The translations under genes and the position numbers were made by a program. The notes under the pieces were generated by a model, which ran no database searches, had not been told where the DNA came from, and saw only the letters and a list, made by a program, of their open reading frames with translations. From Solibacter sp039934035 (GTDB lineage: Bacteria > Acidobacteriota > Terriglobia > Bryobacterales > Bryobacteraceae): DNA of 64,000 bases. Positions 8,239-16,790 of this stretch are shown piece after piece (position 1 is the first letter of the stretch; each line of letters starts with the position of its first letter). The stretch lies in NCBI GenBank assembly GCA_039934035.1, contig JBDTMZ010000159.1, positions 1 to 64,000 of the forward strand, written 5' to 3'.

Positions 8239-9960
8239 CTACTCCACCGCGACCGTCGTCTCCCCCCACCCCGCCGGAGTCTGTACTCGCACTTTCACCG
8301 GGACTGCCCCCACCCCCGTGGGCGTCCATGCGATCTCGTAGCGCGCCAACAGATTCAAATACGCGCGCTCGATCAACGGCACGACGTCTTCGTCCGTGCA
8401 CGTCTGGCAGCGCAGACTGGTCCGCTGGCAGAAGTCCTCCAACTGGTGGTTCGGGCCCGAAGAGATTACCTGCATCGAGATCCGGCCCCCCTCCAACTGG
8501 GTGACCAGGCCATGGCCCGCAATCCGCGATTCCTCGGTGCTGCTCAAAATGATGATGTGTCGTCTTCCTCGCGACGGACCTGCGTCCTGCTTGATGGCGC
8601 GCCACACCCCGGTCCAGAGGTCCGTGCTGTCGAGTTTCTTGGGTGTCTCGCGAAGCGAAGCGGCCAGCGCATCGCCACTCGCAGTGAAGATTGGAGGCTC
8701 CGGGTCGCGAGGCGCGGGGGCCTCGCCGTCGCCGCTTTGGATATACGGCAGGACACACCACAAATCGCTCGACCGTTTCCAGCGCAGGCAGCGCAGCACG
8801 CCTTCAAAAAAGGCGCCGCCTGCCGCTTCCCGCGAGCGGGGAATGACAAACACCACGCTCATCGCTTCGGGCAGCGGCTTTTCCGTGATCTTATACGCGG
8901 TGACGTACTGGCTGCCTTCGCTGAGCAGGAACTGAAGCGGAGCGATTTTCGGAGTCTCTCGCACATCGTTCCCCGCGACGGCGAGCTTCAAGCGTCGCAG
9001 GCCCTTGGCACTTTCACCGGAGAGCGCGCGTGCCGCGACATTCCATACCTCTCCCACGGGAGCCACGCCGTTTGCCGCTTTGAGTTGGGCCAGCGAAGCG
9101 AAAGCGCGCTTGCGTACCGTTGGGTCCGATTCGCTGATCAGGCGCCGCAGCGCTTCCGTGAAACGCGGGTCGGCGGTTTCTCCCATCACCCACGCCGCCG
9201 TGGCGCGAAAGAGCGGGCTCTCGTGGCTGGCCAGCTTTACGATTTCCGGGAGCATGCCGGAGTCTCCCAGGTAGTACAGCCCGAGCAGCGCATTGCCTGC
9301 CACGCGATTGCTGGCGTCGCTGGCCGCGAAGTGCAGCAGCGCGCGAGCTTCGGGAGTGTCCACCCCCCACACCGATTCCACGGCATTCGCCCGAACCCGC
9401 GCATCGTTCTCGCTGAGGCGGCCCATCACCCATTTGATGGAGTGGCTGCCGCGGCCGATCATTTTGACGGCCTTGGAGCGAAGGTTCGGGTCGGGGTGCC
9501 GCATCAGACGCATCAGGGAGGGCATGATACGCCCCGCGTCCGCCATCTCGCAGAGGATGTCCATGAGACGCCCGGAATCCGCTACCTCGACCTGACTGCT
9601 GTCCAACGCACTATCGGCAAGGTGGCGCGCCAATGCCACATCGACCATCGGGTCTACCCGGCGCGCGGTTCGTCCCAACGCCAGCGCTTCGTCGCGGCTG
9701 AAGTCGGGATTGCAGATCGCGCGCACCAGCATGCCGTTCGCGGCGAGTATGGCGATGAGGTGCTGAACTCCGCGAGACTCTCCCGCCTTTCGCAGGATGC
9801 TGACCGCTGCGGTATAGAAAAGTTCATGGTCGTTGTCGAAGAGGTCCCGGATCTGTTGCCTGGAGGTCGCCGCATCACTCTCGAAGTTAGCCGTGAGCGC
9901 GGTCAGTTCCACGCGGATGTCATCCGCCGAACGGTCCCGGGACGCTGCGTAAATCGACAC
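8239..9960 (-). CDS. HEAT-repeat protein with C-terminal VWA-like domain
   Basis: The protein has 573 residues and no signal peptide. About residues 130-300 consist of HEAT-type helical pairs (MRLMRHPDPNLRSKAVKMIG; SENDARVRANAVESVWG; SHESPLFRATAAWVMGE). From about 345 there is a fold resembling the von Willebrand factor A-type domains seen in acidobacterial proteins (AMSVVFVIPRS, RRHIIILSSTEESR). The metal-ion DxSxS motif is not recognisable, so metal binding is doubtful. It is divergent from aconitase with 136 bp between and convergent with pepA. The start is GTG 9960. Role unknown; a scaffold is likely. Confidence 0.7.
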   Translation of the reverse strand: MSIYAASRDRSADDIRVELTALTANFESDAATSRQQIRDLFDNDHELFYTAAVSILRKAGESRGVQHLIAILAANGMLVRAICNPDFSRDEALALGRTARRVDPMVDVALARHLADSALDSSQVEVADSGRLMDILCEMADAGRIMPSLMRLMRHPDPNLRSKAVKMIGRGSHSIKWVMGRLSENDARVRANAVESVWGVDTPEARALLHFAASDASNRVAGNALLGLYYLGDSGMLPEIVKLASHESPLFRATAAWVMGETADPRFTEALRRLISESDPTVRKRAFASLAQLKAANGVAPVGEVWNVAARALSGESAKGLRRLKLAVAGNDVRETPKIAPLQFLLSEGSQYVTAYKITEKPLPEAMSVVFVIPRSREAAGGAFFEGVLRCLRWKRSSDLWCVLPYIQSGDGEAPAPRDPEPPIFTASGDALAASLRETPKKLDSTDLWTGVWRAIKQDAGPSRGRRHIIILSSTEESRIAGHGLVTQLEGGRISMQVISSGPNHQLEDFCQRTSLRCQTCTDEDVVPLIERAYLNLLARYEIAWTPTGVGAVPVKVRVQTPAGWGETTVAVE

Positions 9961-10083
9961 GTGAGATAGATCGGCCAGCTTTGTTGGAAACTTTAGCAGC
10001 GCGGCTCAAAAAACTTGGGCTCGGCGCCCCCGCCGTCGTCGGGCGTGCGACATTGGCATCCCGCGAAGGGAGCCTCCACCCTT

Positions 10084-10089
10084 TATAAT
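10084..10089 (+). promoter_or_regulatory. -10 element of acnA, implying a leaderless mRNA
   Basis: A perfect TATAAT ends 7 nt before the ATG at 10097, so transcription should start at or next to the A of the start codon. No Shine-Dalgarno sequence is present. TTGGCA at 10054-10059 is too far away (24 bp) for a standard -35. Confidence 0.65.
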
Positions 10090-10096
10090 CAAAGAA

Positions 10097-12727
10097 ATGG
10101 CAAATAACAGCTTTGGCGCGGCGGCGAAACTGCGTGTCGGTGCCGCGGAATATGACTATTTTCGTCTCGCCCAACTGGCTCAGCAGGGCGTAGGAAACAT
10201 CGGGCGCCTGCCCTTCTCGATCCGGATTCTCCTGGAGAATCTGTTGCGTAATGAGGACGGCAAACGTGTCAATCCGCAGGACGTCGTGGCGGTGGCCAGC
10301 GGCGAAGGCACGGGCGTCTACGAAATCAGCTTCATGCCGGCGCGCGTACTGCTACAGGACTTCACCGGCGTGCCCTGCGTGGTCGACCTCGCGGCCATGC
10401 GCGACGCCCTGGCCGCCCTCGGCGCCGATCCCAAGCGCGCCAACCCCCTCCTGCCGGCCGACCTCGTCATCGACCACTCCGTTCAGGTGGATCACTTCGG
10501 CAGCGCCGGCGCCTTCGATCTGAACGCCCAGTTGGAGTTCCAGCGCAATCGCGAACGCTACATCCTGCTCCGCTGGGGACAGACTGCCTTCCAGAATTTC
10601 CGCGTTGTGCCGCCGGACACCGGCATCGTGCACCAGGTCAATCTGGAGTACCTCGCGCCGGTCGTTTTCAAAAGCGCGGAAGGTATGGTGTACCCCGATT
10701 CGGTGGTCGGCACCGATTCGCACACCACTATGATCAACGGCCTCGGCGTGCTCGGTTGGGGCGTGGGCGGAATCGAGGCGGAGGCCTGCATGCTGGGCCA
10801 GCCGGTGTCGATGCTGCTGCCCCCGGTCGTCGGATTCAAGTTGAGCGGCCGTCTGCGCGAAGGCGCCACTGCCACCGACCTGGTGCTGACCGTGACGCAG
10901 ATGCTGCGCAAGAAGGGCGTAGTCGGCAAGTTCGTGGAGTTCTACGGCGCCGGTTTGAGCGCTCTGAGCCTGCCGGATCGCGCCACCGTGGCGAACATGG
11001 CCCCGGAATACGGCGCCACCATGGGCTTCTTCCCCGTCGATCGGGAGACGCTGGATTTCCTGCGCTTCACCAATCGCGACGCCGCCATGGTGAGCCTGGT
11101 CGAGGCCTACACGAAGGAGCAGGGGCTCTTCCGCACGGACGAGACGCCCGACCCGGTCTTCGTCGATACCCTGGAGCTGGATCTTGCGACCGTGACCCCT
11201 TCGATGGCCGGACCCAAGCGCCCGCAGGACCGCGTGGATTTGCCGGAAGTCAAACAGAATTTCCAAGCCGCCTTCCCGAACGTCAAAGCGGCGGCCTGCG
11301 ACACGCTGGGCAACGCCTCGGTGGTGATTGCGGCGATCACGAGTTGCACCAACACCTCTAACCCCAGCGTCATGCTGGCTGCCGGACTGCTGGCGAAGAA
11401 AGCGGTGGAGCGCGGCTTGACGGTGAAGCCGTGGGTGAAAACCAGCCTCGCGCCGGGCTCGAAAGTGGTGGCCGATTACTACCGCGAAGCCGGCCTCATG
11501 GGCTACCTCGAACAGCTCAATTTCCACCTGGTGGGCTTCGGCTGCACCACCTGCATCGGCAACAGCGGTCCGCTGCCCGATGACGTGACGGCCGCGGTAC
11601 AGAAAGATGGACTGGTGGTCGCGGCGGTGCTCAGCGGCAATCGCAATTTCGAAGGCCGCATCAATCCCCTGATCAAGGCGAACTATCTGGCGTCGCCCCC
11701 GCTGGTGGTGGCTTACGCGCTGGCCGGCACCATGGATATCGATATCTCCAGCGACTCGCTGGGCAATGGCTCCGACGGCGAGCCGGTCTACTTGCGCGAC
11801 ATCTGGCCCACCAACGAAGAGGTCACCGAAACCGTGCGCACCGCGGTCACCGCGAGCATGTTCGAGCACCAATACGCGCACGCCTTCGAGGGCGATCAGA
11901 ACTGGCAGAGCCTCGAGATTCCCACCGGCGGCATCTATCAGTGGGACGAAACCTCCACCTACATCAAGAAGCCGCCCTACTTCGACAACATGGCGGACCC
12001 GAACGCGCCGATCCAGGACCTGCACCTGATGCGCGTACTGGCGCTGTTAGGCGATTCCGTCACCACCGATCACATCTCGCCCGCGGGCTCGATTCCCAAG
12101 GACAGTCCGGCCGGCAAATACCTGATCGCTCAGGGCGTGCAGCCCGGTGACTTCAATTCGTACGGCGCGCGCCGCGGCAATCACGAAGTCATGGTCCGCG
12201 GCACCCTGGCGAATATTCGCCTGCGCAATCAACTGGCGCCCAAGACCGAAGGCGGCCTGACGCGCCACCTGCCGGACGGCGAGCAAATGTCGATCTACGA
12301 CGCCTCCATGAAGTATCAGAAGGATGGCGTGCCGCTCCTGATCATCGCTGGCAAGGAATACGGCTCCGGCAGTTCGCGCGATTGGGCGGCGAAGGGCGTG
12401 CTGCTGCTCGGCGTGCGCGCCGTGATCGCGGAAACCTTCGAGCGAATTCACCGCACCAACCTGGTGGGCATGGGCGTTTTGCCGCTGCAGTTCCAGGCGG
12501 GCGAGAACGCTGCCAGCCTGAAGCTGAGCGGCGAGGAAACCTATCACGTCGAAGGCGTGTCCGCGGCGTTGACCACCGGACCCAAGACGGCCTCGGTCCG
12601 CGCCGTCAAGAAGGACGGCACGGAGACGGCGTTCACCGTACAGGTTCGCGTGGATACTCCGCAGGAAGTGGAGTATTACCGGAGCGGCGGTATTCTGCCG
12701 TACGTGCTGCGTCAGCTCGCAGTGTAG
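10097..12727 (+). CDS. acnA: Aconitate hydratase (AcnA/IRP1 type)
   Basis: This 876-residue TCA-cycle enzyme isomerises citrate to isocitrate through a [4Fe-4S] cluster. Cluster ligands are visible as Cys417 (ITSCTNTSNPS) and Cys483/Cys486 (GFGCTTCIGNSG). Family motifs SHTTMINGLGVLGWGVGG and SGSSRDWAAKG are intact, and the swivel domain is at the C-terminus, matching the single-chain AcnA layout. The usual length is about 890. There is no ribosome-binding site; the gene starts just after a TATAAT box, suggesting leaderless translation. Citrate synthase, the preceding step, is encoded at 31.2 kb. Confidence 0.97.
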   Translation: MANNSFGAAAKLRVGAAEYDYFRLAQLAQQGVGNIGRLPFSIRILLENLLRNEDGKRVNPQDVVAVASGEGTGVYEISFMPARVLLQDFTGVPCVVDLAAMRDALAALGADPKRANPLLPADLVIDHSVQVDHFGSAGAFDLNAQLEFQRNRERYILLRWGQTAFQNFRVVPPDTGIVHQVNLEYLAPVVFKSAEGMVYPDSVVGTDSHTTMINGLGVLGWGVGGIEAEACMLGQPVSMLLPPVVGFKLSGRLREGATATDLVLTVTQMLRKKGVVGKFVEFYGAGLSALSLPDRATVANMAPEYGATMGFFPVDRETLDFLRFTNRDAAMVSLVEAYTKEQGLFRTDETPDPVFVDTLELDLATVTPSMAGPKRPQDRVDLPEVKQNFQAAFPNVKAAACDTLGNASVVIAAITSCTNTSNPSVMLAAGLLAKKAVERGLTVKPWVKTSLAPGSKVVADYYREAGLMGYLEQLNFHLVGFGCTTCIGNSGPLPDDVTAAVQKDGLVVAAVLSGNRNFEGRINPLIKANYLASPPLVVAYALAGTMDIDISSDSLGNGSDGEPVYLRDIWPTNEEVTETVRTAVTASMFEHQYAHAFEGDQNWQSLEIPTGGIYQWDETSTYIKKPPYFDNMADPNAPIQDLHLMRVLALLGDSVTTDHISPAGSIPKDSPAGKYLIAQGVQPGDFNSYGARRGNHEVMVRGTLANIRLRNQLAPKTEGGLTRHLPDGEQMSIYDASMKYQKDGVPLLIIAGKEYGSGSSRDWAAKGVLLLGVRAVIAETFERIHRTNLVGMGVLPLQFQAGENAASLKLSGEETYHVEGVSAALTTGPKTASVRAVKKDGTETAFTVQVRVDTPQEVEYYRSGGILPYVLRQLAV

Positions 12728-12793
12728 GAATGCGCCAGTGCCGGGCCGCCTGCCAGAGAGCCGCCCGGCGAGCCAGGGAAGATCGAGGCCTCG

Positions 12794-13264
12794 TTGATTT
12801 TTTGCCGCCATTGCGATATCGCGCTCCCCAACAACGCGGTGACATGTCCCATGTGCGGGCGCAATACGCGGCTTTCGGTGCGCATCGTTGCCACCGCGGG
12901 CGGCATCCTGGTGGGGGTCCTGCTTCTGGGCGGACTGCTTGTGTATTCGGCCCGGATCAAAGCGCGCGTGCAAAGGAACGAAATTTCCAACGAGGAAGTG
13001 CTGAAAGAGGCGCAACGCTTGGTATCGAACAATTCGGCGGTGCGCAATCCCGTGGGCTTCAGCGGCGCGGACCAGACCACCATCGAACATTGGGACGGGC
13101 GCCGCTGGCGCGTGTCCGGGTATATCGACACGCACCCGCAGCCCGGTGTCAAAGTGCGGACGCTCTACTTCGCCGTGCTGCTGAACAATGGCAGCGCTTG
13201 GAATCTGGAAGACCTGCAACTGCAGAGCATGGAATTCGGCACCGGCGGCGGCAAACGCAACTGA
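12794..13264 (+). CDS. Zinc-ribbon, single-pass membrane protein
   Basis: The protein has 156 residues. It opens with a four-cysteine zinc ribbon (FCRHC then CPMC, about residues 4-21), then a membrane helix (about 30-52) and an extracytoplasmic domain with the motif GYIDTHPQPGVKVRTLYFAVL. The layout suggests a cytoplasmic zinc finger anchored in the membrane with an external beta domain. The start is TTG 12794, the first codon that keeps the zinc ribbon; GAGG lies a few bases upstream. It follows acnA by 66 bp on the same strand. I do not recognise a specific function. Confidence 0.65.
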   Translation: MIFCRHCDIALPNNAVTCPMCGRNTRLSVRIVATAGGILVGVLLLGGLLVYSARIKARVQRNEISNEEVLKEAQRLVSNNSAVRNPVGFSGADQTTIEHWDGRRWRVSGYIDTHPQPGVKVRTLYFAVLLNNGSAWNLEDLQLQSMEFGTGGGKRN

Positions 13265-13274
13265 CGCCAAGGCC

Positions 13275-13763
13275 CTACGCCGGCGCGTTCATCACTTCTT
13301 CCAGATCGGCCACGATCAGCTTCTTCATTTTCAAAATCGCCTGCATGACCCGCGTCGCGGTGGCCGTGTCCACCTGCTGAAACGCCTGGCTCACAATCGT
13401 GGGCACCACCTGCCAGGAGAGGCCGTACTTGTCCTTGAGCCAGCCGCACTGCACCTCCTGCCCGCCTGCCGATAGCTTCTCCCAGTAATAGTCCACCTCT
13501 TCCTGGTTGCGGCAGTTGACCACCAGCGAAATCGCCTCGGTGAATTGGAAGTGCGGGCCCCCGTTGAGACCCACGAACTGCTGTCCTTCCAGTTGGAAGG
13601 CCACGGTCATCACCGTTCCCGCGGGACGCGGTCCCCCCTCGCCGTACCGGGTCACTCCCTCGATTTTGGAGTTGGCAAAAATGGACGCATAAAAGTTCGC
13701 GGCTTCCTCGGCCCGATCGTCGAACCAAAGGAACGGCGTAATTTTTTGAATGGCTGTGTACAT
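13275..13763 (-). CDS. VOC-superfamily (PhnB-like) protein
   Basis: This 162-residue protein is of the glyoxalase/vicinal-oxygen-chelate superfamily, in the subgroup often annotated as 3-demethylubiquinone-9 methyltransferase-like or PhnB. Evidence is the opening ITPFLWFDDRAEEAANFYAS, then GPHFQFTEAISLVVNC, and EVDYYWEKLSAGG near the end, the standard order for this subgroup. I chose ATG 13763 because GGGAGA precedes it and the family begins there; longer upstream frames are not supported. The substrate is unknown and the methyltransferase name in databases is usually misleading. It lies 17 nt downstream of the S46 peptidase gene, so the two may be cotranscribed. Confidence 0.85.
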   Translation of the reverse strand: MYTAIQKITPFLWFDDRAEEAANFYASIFANSKIEGVTRYGEGGPRPAGTVMTVAFQLEGQQFVGLNGGPHFQFTEAISLVVNCRNQEEVDYYWEKLSAGGQEVQCGWLKDKYGLSWQVVPTIVSQAFQQVDTATATRVMQAILKMKKLIVADLEEVMNAPA

Positions 13764-13780
13764 AACCGTCTCCCTATCAA

Positions 13781-15850
13781 TTACTGGCCCAATTCCTTGA
13801 GCACCCAAGTGGCCTTTTGGACGTCTTTCAGCAGCCACAGCAGGAAACGGATATCGACATTCACGTTGCGCGCCACCGCGGGCACGTAGCCGAAATCGTT
13901 GGCCACGTTTTCCCACACGCGATCGAAATTGAGACCCACCAGTTCGCCGCGCGCATTCACTACGGGACTTCCGGAATTGCCTCCCGTGGTGTCGGCATCG
14001 GCCAGGAAGTCCACCGGAATCGCGGACGCGTTGGTTTTCGCTGCGGCCTCCAGAATGAAGGGCGGCACGTCAAAAGGCTCGGCTCCGGTGTGCTTTTCCA
14101 CCATTCCGGCGAGCGTGGTTTGCGCTGCATACTGCACGCCGTCGCGCGGCACATACCCCTTGACGTGTGCGAAGCTGACGCGCAGGGTGCTGTTGGCATC
14201 GGGAGCCACTGGCTTGCCCGCGTGGGCGATCACCGCACGCCGCCATTCGGGGCGTAACCGCGCCACCGCGCCTTCATAGGTCTGCGTGGCCGCCTGCCAG
14301 GCACGCAGTTCCGGTTCCAGCGCGAAGGCGAAATCCAGCATGGCGTCGTGCCGGTCGCGCAGTTGCGCGGTAGTCTCTTCAAACATCTTGAGGCGTTCTC
14401 TCAAGTCGGTGACTTTGGTGCCAGCGTACAGGGAGGCAACGTCGGGTTTCAGCGCATCCACCGCGGCGATGCGTTCGGAGGCGCCGAGCTTCCCCGCGTA
14501 CTTCAGCCAGATGGCGAGCAGTGCTTCGTCGCCCGGGCGGAAGAAGCTGGATTGCTGGCGCTCCAGCGTGTTCTGCAAGGCGGGCAGTTGGCGCGCCTGG
14601 TAGGTGGCGTCGCGTGCGGCATCGGGCTTGGTGCGTTCGGCGGCCAGTCGCACCAGCGTGGTGGCCTGGCGCAGGGCGAGAGAGCCGGGAGTGATCGCCT
14701 GGAACAGGAAATCGCGCGTGGCGGTCTGGCGCCCCTGCGCCGCCAGATTGTCCAGGTCCTTCTTGGCAGCCAGGGAGGCCGCGAACGCGGGCTGGCGCGC
14801 GGCCCAGGCAGCCACCGCGCTGTCGAGGTCCTGCTGTCGGGCGATGATTTTGCCGCGCGCGAATCCGGCCAACTGGCCTTGCGCGTTGGTGTGACTGTTG
14901 TTGAGCGTCTTGAGCATGGCCGCTATGGTGATTCCACCGGCCTCGTTATTGCGCGCGGCCGCTTCCAGCGCAGCGATCCATTCTCCGTACATCTGTTTGC
15001 GCAGTTGGAAACGGAAGTCGTGCTCGTTGGCCATTTCGCCCGCGGTCATCGCACGGTAGGTGCGGCCGGGGTAGCCCAGCACCATCACGAAATCGTCAGG
15101 CTTGACGCCGGTCTTGGCGATCGGGAAGAAGAACTCCGGCTGGTAAGGCTTGCCGTCTTTGTAGGCACGGCCGATGGCGAAATCGCCGGTATGCCGCGGC
15201 CAGCGGAAATTATCGTCTTCCCCTCCGAATTCCCCAATCGCGCGCGGCGGCGCGTACACCAGCCGGACATCGCTGAGTTCGATCGTCTCGATTAGCACGT
15301 ACTGCAGGCCGCCATCGAAGGTCGCCACGTTGCAGCGCATGCCGGTCTTTTCGCAGGCGGCGACCAGTTCCTTCTCTTTGGCCTGGACGGCCTTCGTGCG
15401 GTCCAGATCGCTGACGCCCGCTGGCACCGCCGCGAGAACTTCCTTCGTCACGTCGGTGAACTTACGCGGGACCGTGACCCGCGCGCCCTTGCCGCGCAGT
15501 TCCTCTGCCTGGCTGCCGGCGATGAAGCCGTTGGCGATCAGGTCGCGCTCCGGCCGGCTGTGCTCCTGTACGATTCCAAAAAGGCAGTGGTGATTCGTGA
15601 GGAAAATACCGGTGTTGGTGACGAACCCCGCGGAGCATCCTCCCGTGCTGATGGCCGCTGCCAGCAGGCCGGTGCCGCGCGCGGGATCCCACAAACGGGA
15701 AACCGGCAACTGCAATCCCTGCTGCTTCAAATACTCGGGAGGAAACTGCAGTACCTGCTGCGGGGTCCATTTGCCCTCTTCGGCTGAGGCGAGCGTGAGG
15801 GTAAAAGCGACGAGCGTGAGGGCAAAGGTGGCGAGCGTGAGTAATCGCAT
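13781..15850 (-). CDS. S46-family serine peptidase (dipeptidyl peptidase 7/11 type), secreted
   Basis: This 689-residue exported peptidase would remove dipeptides from the N-terminus of proteins in the periplasm. A signal peptide occupies about residues 1-23. The chymotrypsin-like catalytic triad is visible: His in FLTNHHC, Asp in the region GGEDDNFRWPRHTGDF, and Ser in TGGNSGSPVVN. The middle is the long helical domain typical of S46, and the total length (about 700) matches the family. I chose ATG 15850 because the signal peptide begins there. DPP7 versus DPP11 specificity depends on one S1-pocket residue near the end, which I cannot assign. Nutritional use of external protein is likely. 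Confidence 0.92.
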   Translation of the reverse strand: MRLLTLATFALTLVAFTLTLASAEEGKWTPQQVLQFPPEYLKQQGLQLPVSRLWDPARGTGLLAAAISTGGCSAGFVTNTGIFLTNHHCLFGIVQEHSRPERDLIANGFIAGSQAEELRGKGARVTVPRKFTDVTKEVLAAVPAGVSDLDRTKAVQAKEKELVAACEKTGMRCNVATFDGGLQYVLIETIELSDVRLVYAPPRAIGEFGGEDDNFRWPRHTGDFAIGRAYKDGKPYQPEFFFPIAKTGVKPDDFVMVLGYPGRTYRAMTAGEMANEHDFRFQLRKQMYGEWIAALEAAARNNEAGGITIAAMLKTLNNSHTNAQGQLAGFARGKIIARQQDLDSAVAAWAARQPAFAASLAAKKDLDNLAAQGRQTATRDFLFQAITPGSLALRQATTLVRLAAERTKPDAARDATYQARQLPALQNTLERQQSSFFRPGDEALLAIWLKYAGKLGASERIAAVDALKPDVASLYAGTKVTDLRERLKMFEETTAQLRDRHDAMLDFAFALEPELRAWQAATQTYEGAVARLRPEWRRAVIAHAGKPVAPDANSTLRVSFAHVKGYVPRDGVQYAAQTTLAGMVEKHTGAEPFDVPPFILEAAAKTNASAIPVDFLADADTTGGNSGSPVVNARGELVGLNFDRVWENVANDFGYVPAVARNVNVDIRFLLWLLKDVQKATWVLKELGQ

Positions 15851-15987
15851 AGTGAATAACCAGGATAATGCAGGTGCAAGTGCAGCCACGCTCAAGCCAG
15901 ACGCCGGTGCGCAGGCAGAGGCGGCGTTCCGCGGCCGGTCGCCGCGAAAGGACAGGCCCCGCAGGACCTGCCCCGTTCGCCGCGCAA

Positions 15988-16422
15988 CTAGCGTTTGGCG
16001 CTGCCGCTTCCGGTCAGACTATTGTCGTCCTCCCCGACCCAGTCAGGCGTCGTGCCGTAATGGCGCGAGATCTGTTCCCCCCAACTGGGATCGGTCATAT
16101 CGGGCCAGGCATCCTTATTGAACCCTGGAGCGTTTTCCAGGGTCGTGCGGCTGGCGTTGAGAATGAAGCAGCGCTGGTCTTCGTCCACGGTGAGAGCACT
16201 CCAGGGGACCGCGAACAGTTTGTTGCCCATGCCCAGCAGGCCGCCGAAGGAGAGCACGGCGTAAGCGACCTTGCCGCTGGGAATATCGATCATGATTTCG
16301 TCGATGCTGCCCAGATCCTCGCCCGAAGAATTGCGGACGCTGTCGCCGGACAGGGTGCTGGCGGCCAGCACGCGGCGGTAGCGTCCGCCGGACTCATTCT
16401 TCCTGATTTTTCCTTCAGTCAT
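15988..16422 (-). CDS. PRC-barrel domain protein
   Basis: This 144-residue soluble protein has a PRC-barrel in about residues 18-95: RRVLAASTLSGDSVRNSSGE, then LGSIDEIMIDIPSGKVAYAVLSFGG, then FAVPWSALTV. It is followed by a short acidic tail with DDNSLTGSG. PRC-barrel proteins of this kind are common in soil bacteria and are often linked to envelope or stress responses, but the ligand is unknown. ATG 16422 is preceded by AAAGGAG. The gene stands alone. The 368 bp to the next gene upstream (16423-16790) show no clear gene or promoter. Confidence 0.85.
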   Translation of the reverse strand: MTEGKIRKNESGGRYRRVLAASTLSGDSVRNSSGEDLGSIDEIMIDIPSGKVAYAVLSFGGLLGMGNKLFAVPWSALTVDEDQRCFILNASRTTLENAPGFNKDAWPDMTDPSWGEQISRHYGTTPDWVGEDDNSLTGSGSAKR

Positions 16423-16790
16423 CGTAATGCTCCTTTCTACCGGAAATAGAGCACCTTCATGCCCAGGAAAAGGCGTGCCGCCGGACACACCTGCACCTTG
16501 GCAGGGGTGCGGGAAGAGCCGAAACGCCGAAAGGAAAGGGAAAAGTTTTCATAGGGCGATAATGCTCACCGCGGCCGCGCGACCGCACGCACCGCGTTTC
16601 TCACACCATTTCGACTGCGGCGCGTCATGAGACTGATTGCGGCCGGTGAACGTATCGGCGCGGACGTACTGATCAAGCCCGCCGCAGCGCGATAGTGCGA
16701 CTGCCCCGGGCCTCGCCACGAAACGGGGGTGAGAAATGCGCGCTAACCGGCTGGGGCCGAATCGCGTCATACTTCGGCAGGGGGATGTGC

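Noticed and set aside
8446..9969. 507-residue plus-strand frame opposite the HEAT/VWA gene
   Set aside because: Shadow of a high-GC coding region; no protein motif is recognisable, whereas HEAT repeats on the minus strand are clear.
10352..12025. 557-residue minus-strand frame opposite aconitase
   Set aside because: Antisense to a certain acnA; His/Arg/Gly-rich as expected of a shadow.
16423..16790. Possible small RNA or promoter in the 368-bp gap
   Set aside because: Only weak GC hairpins were seen (for example near 16488-16512) with no T-run or convincing -35/-10 pair.
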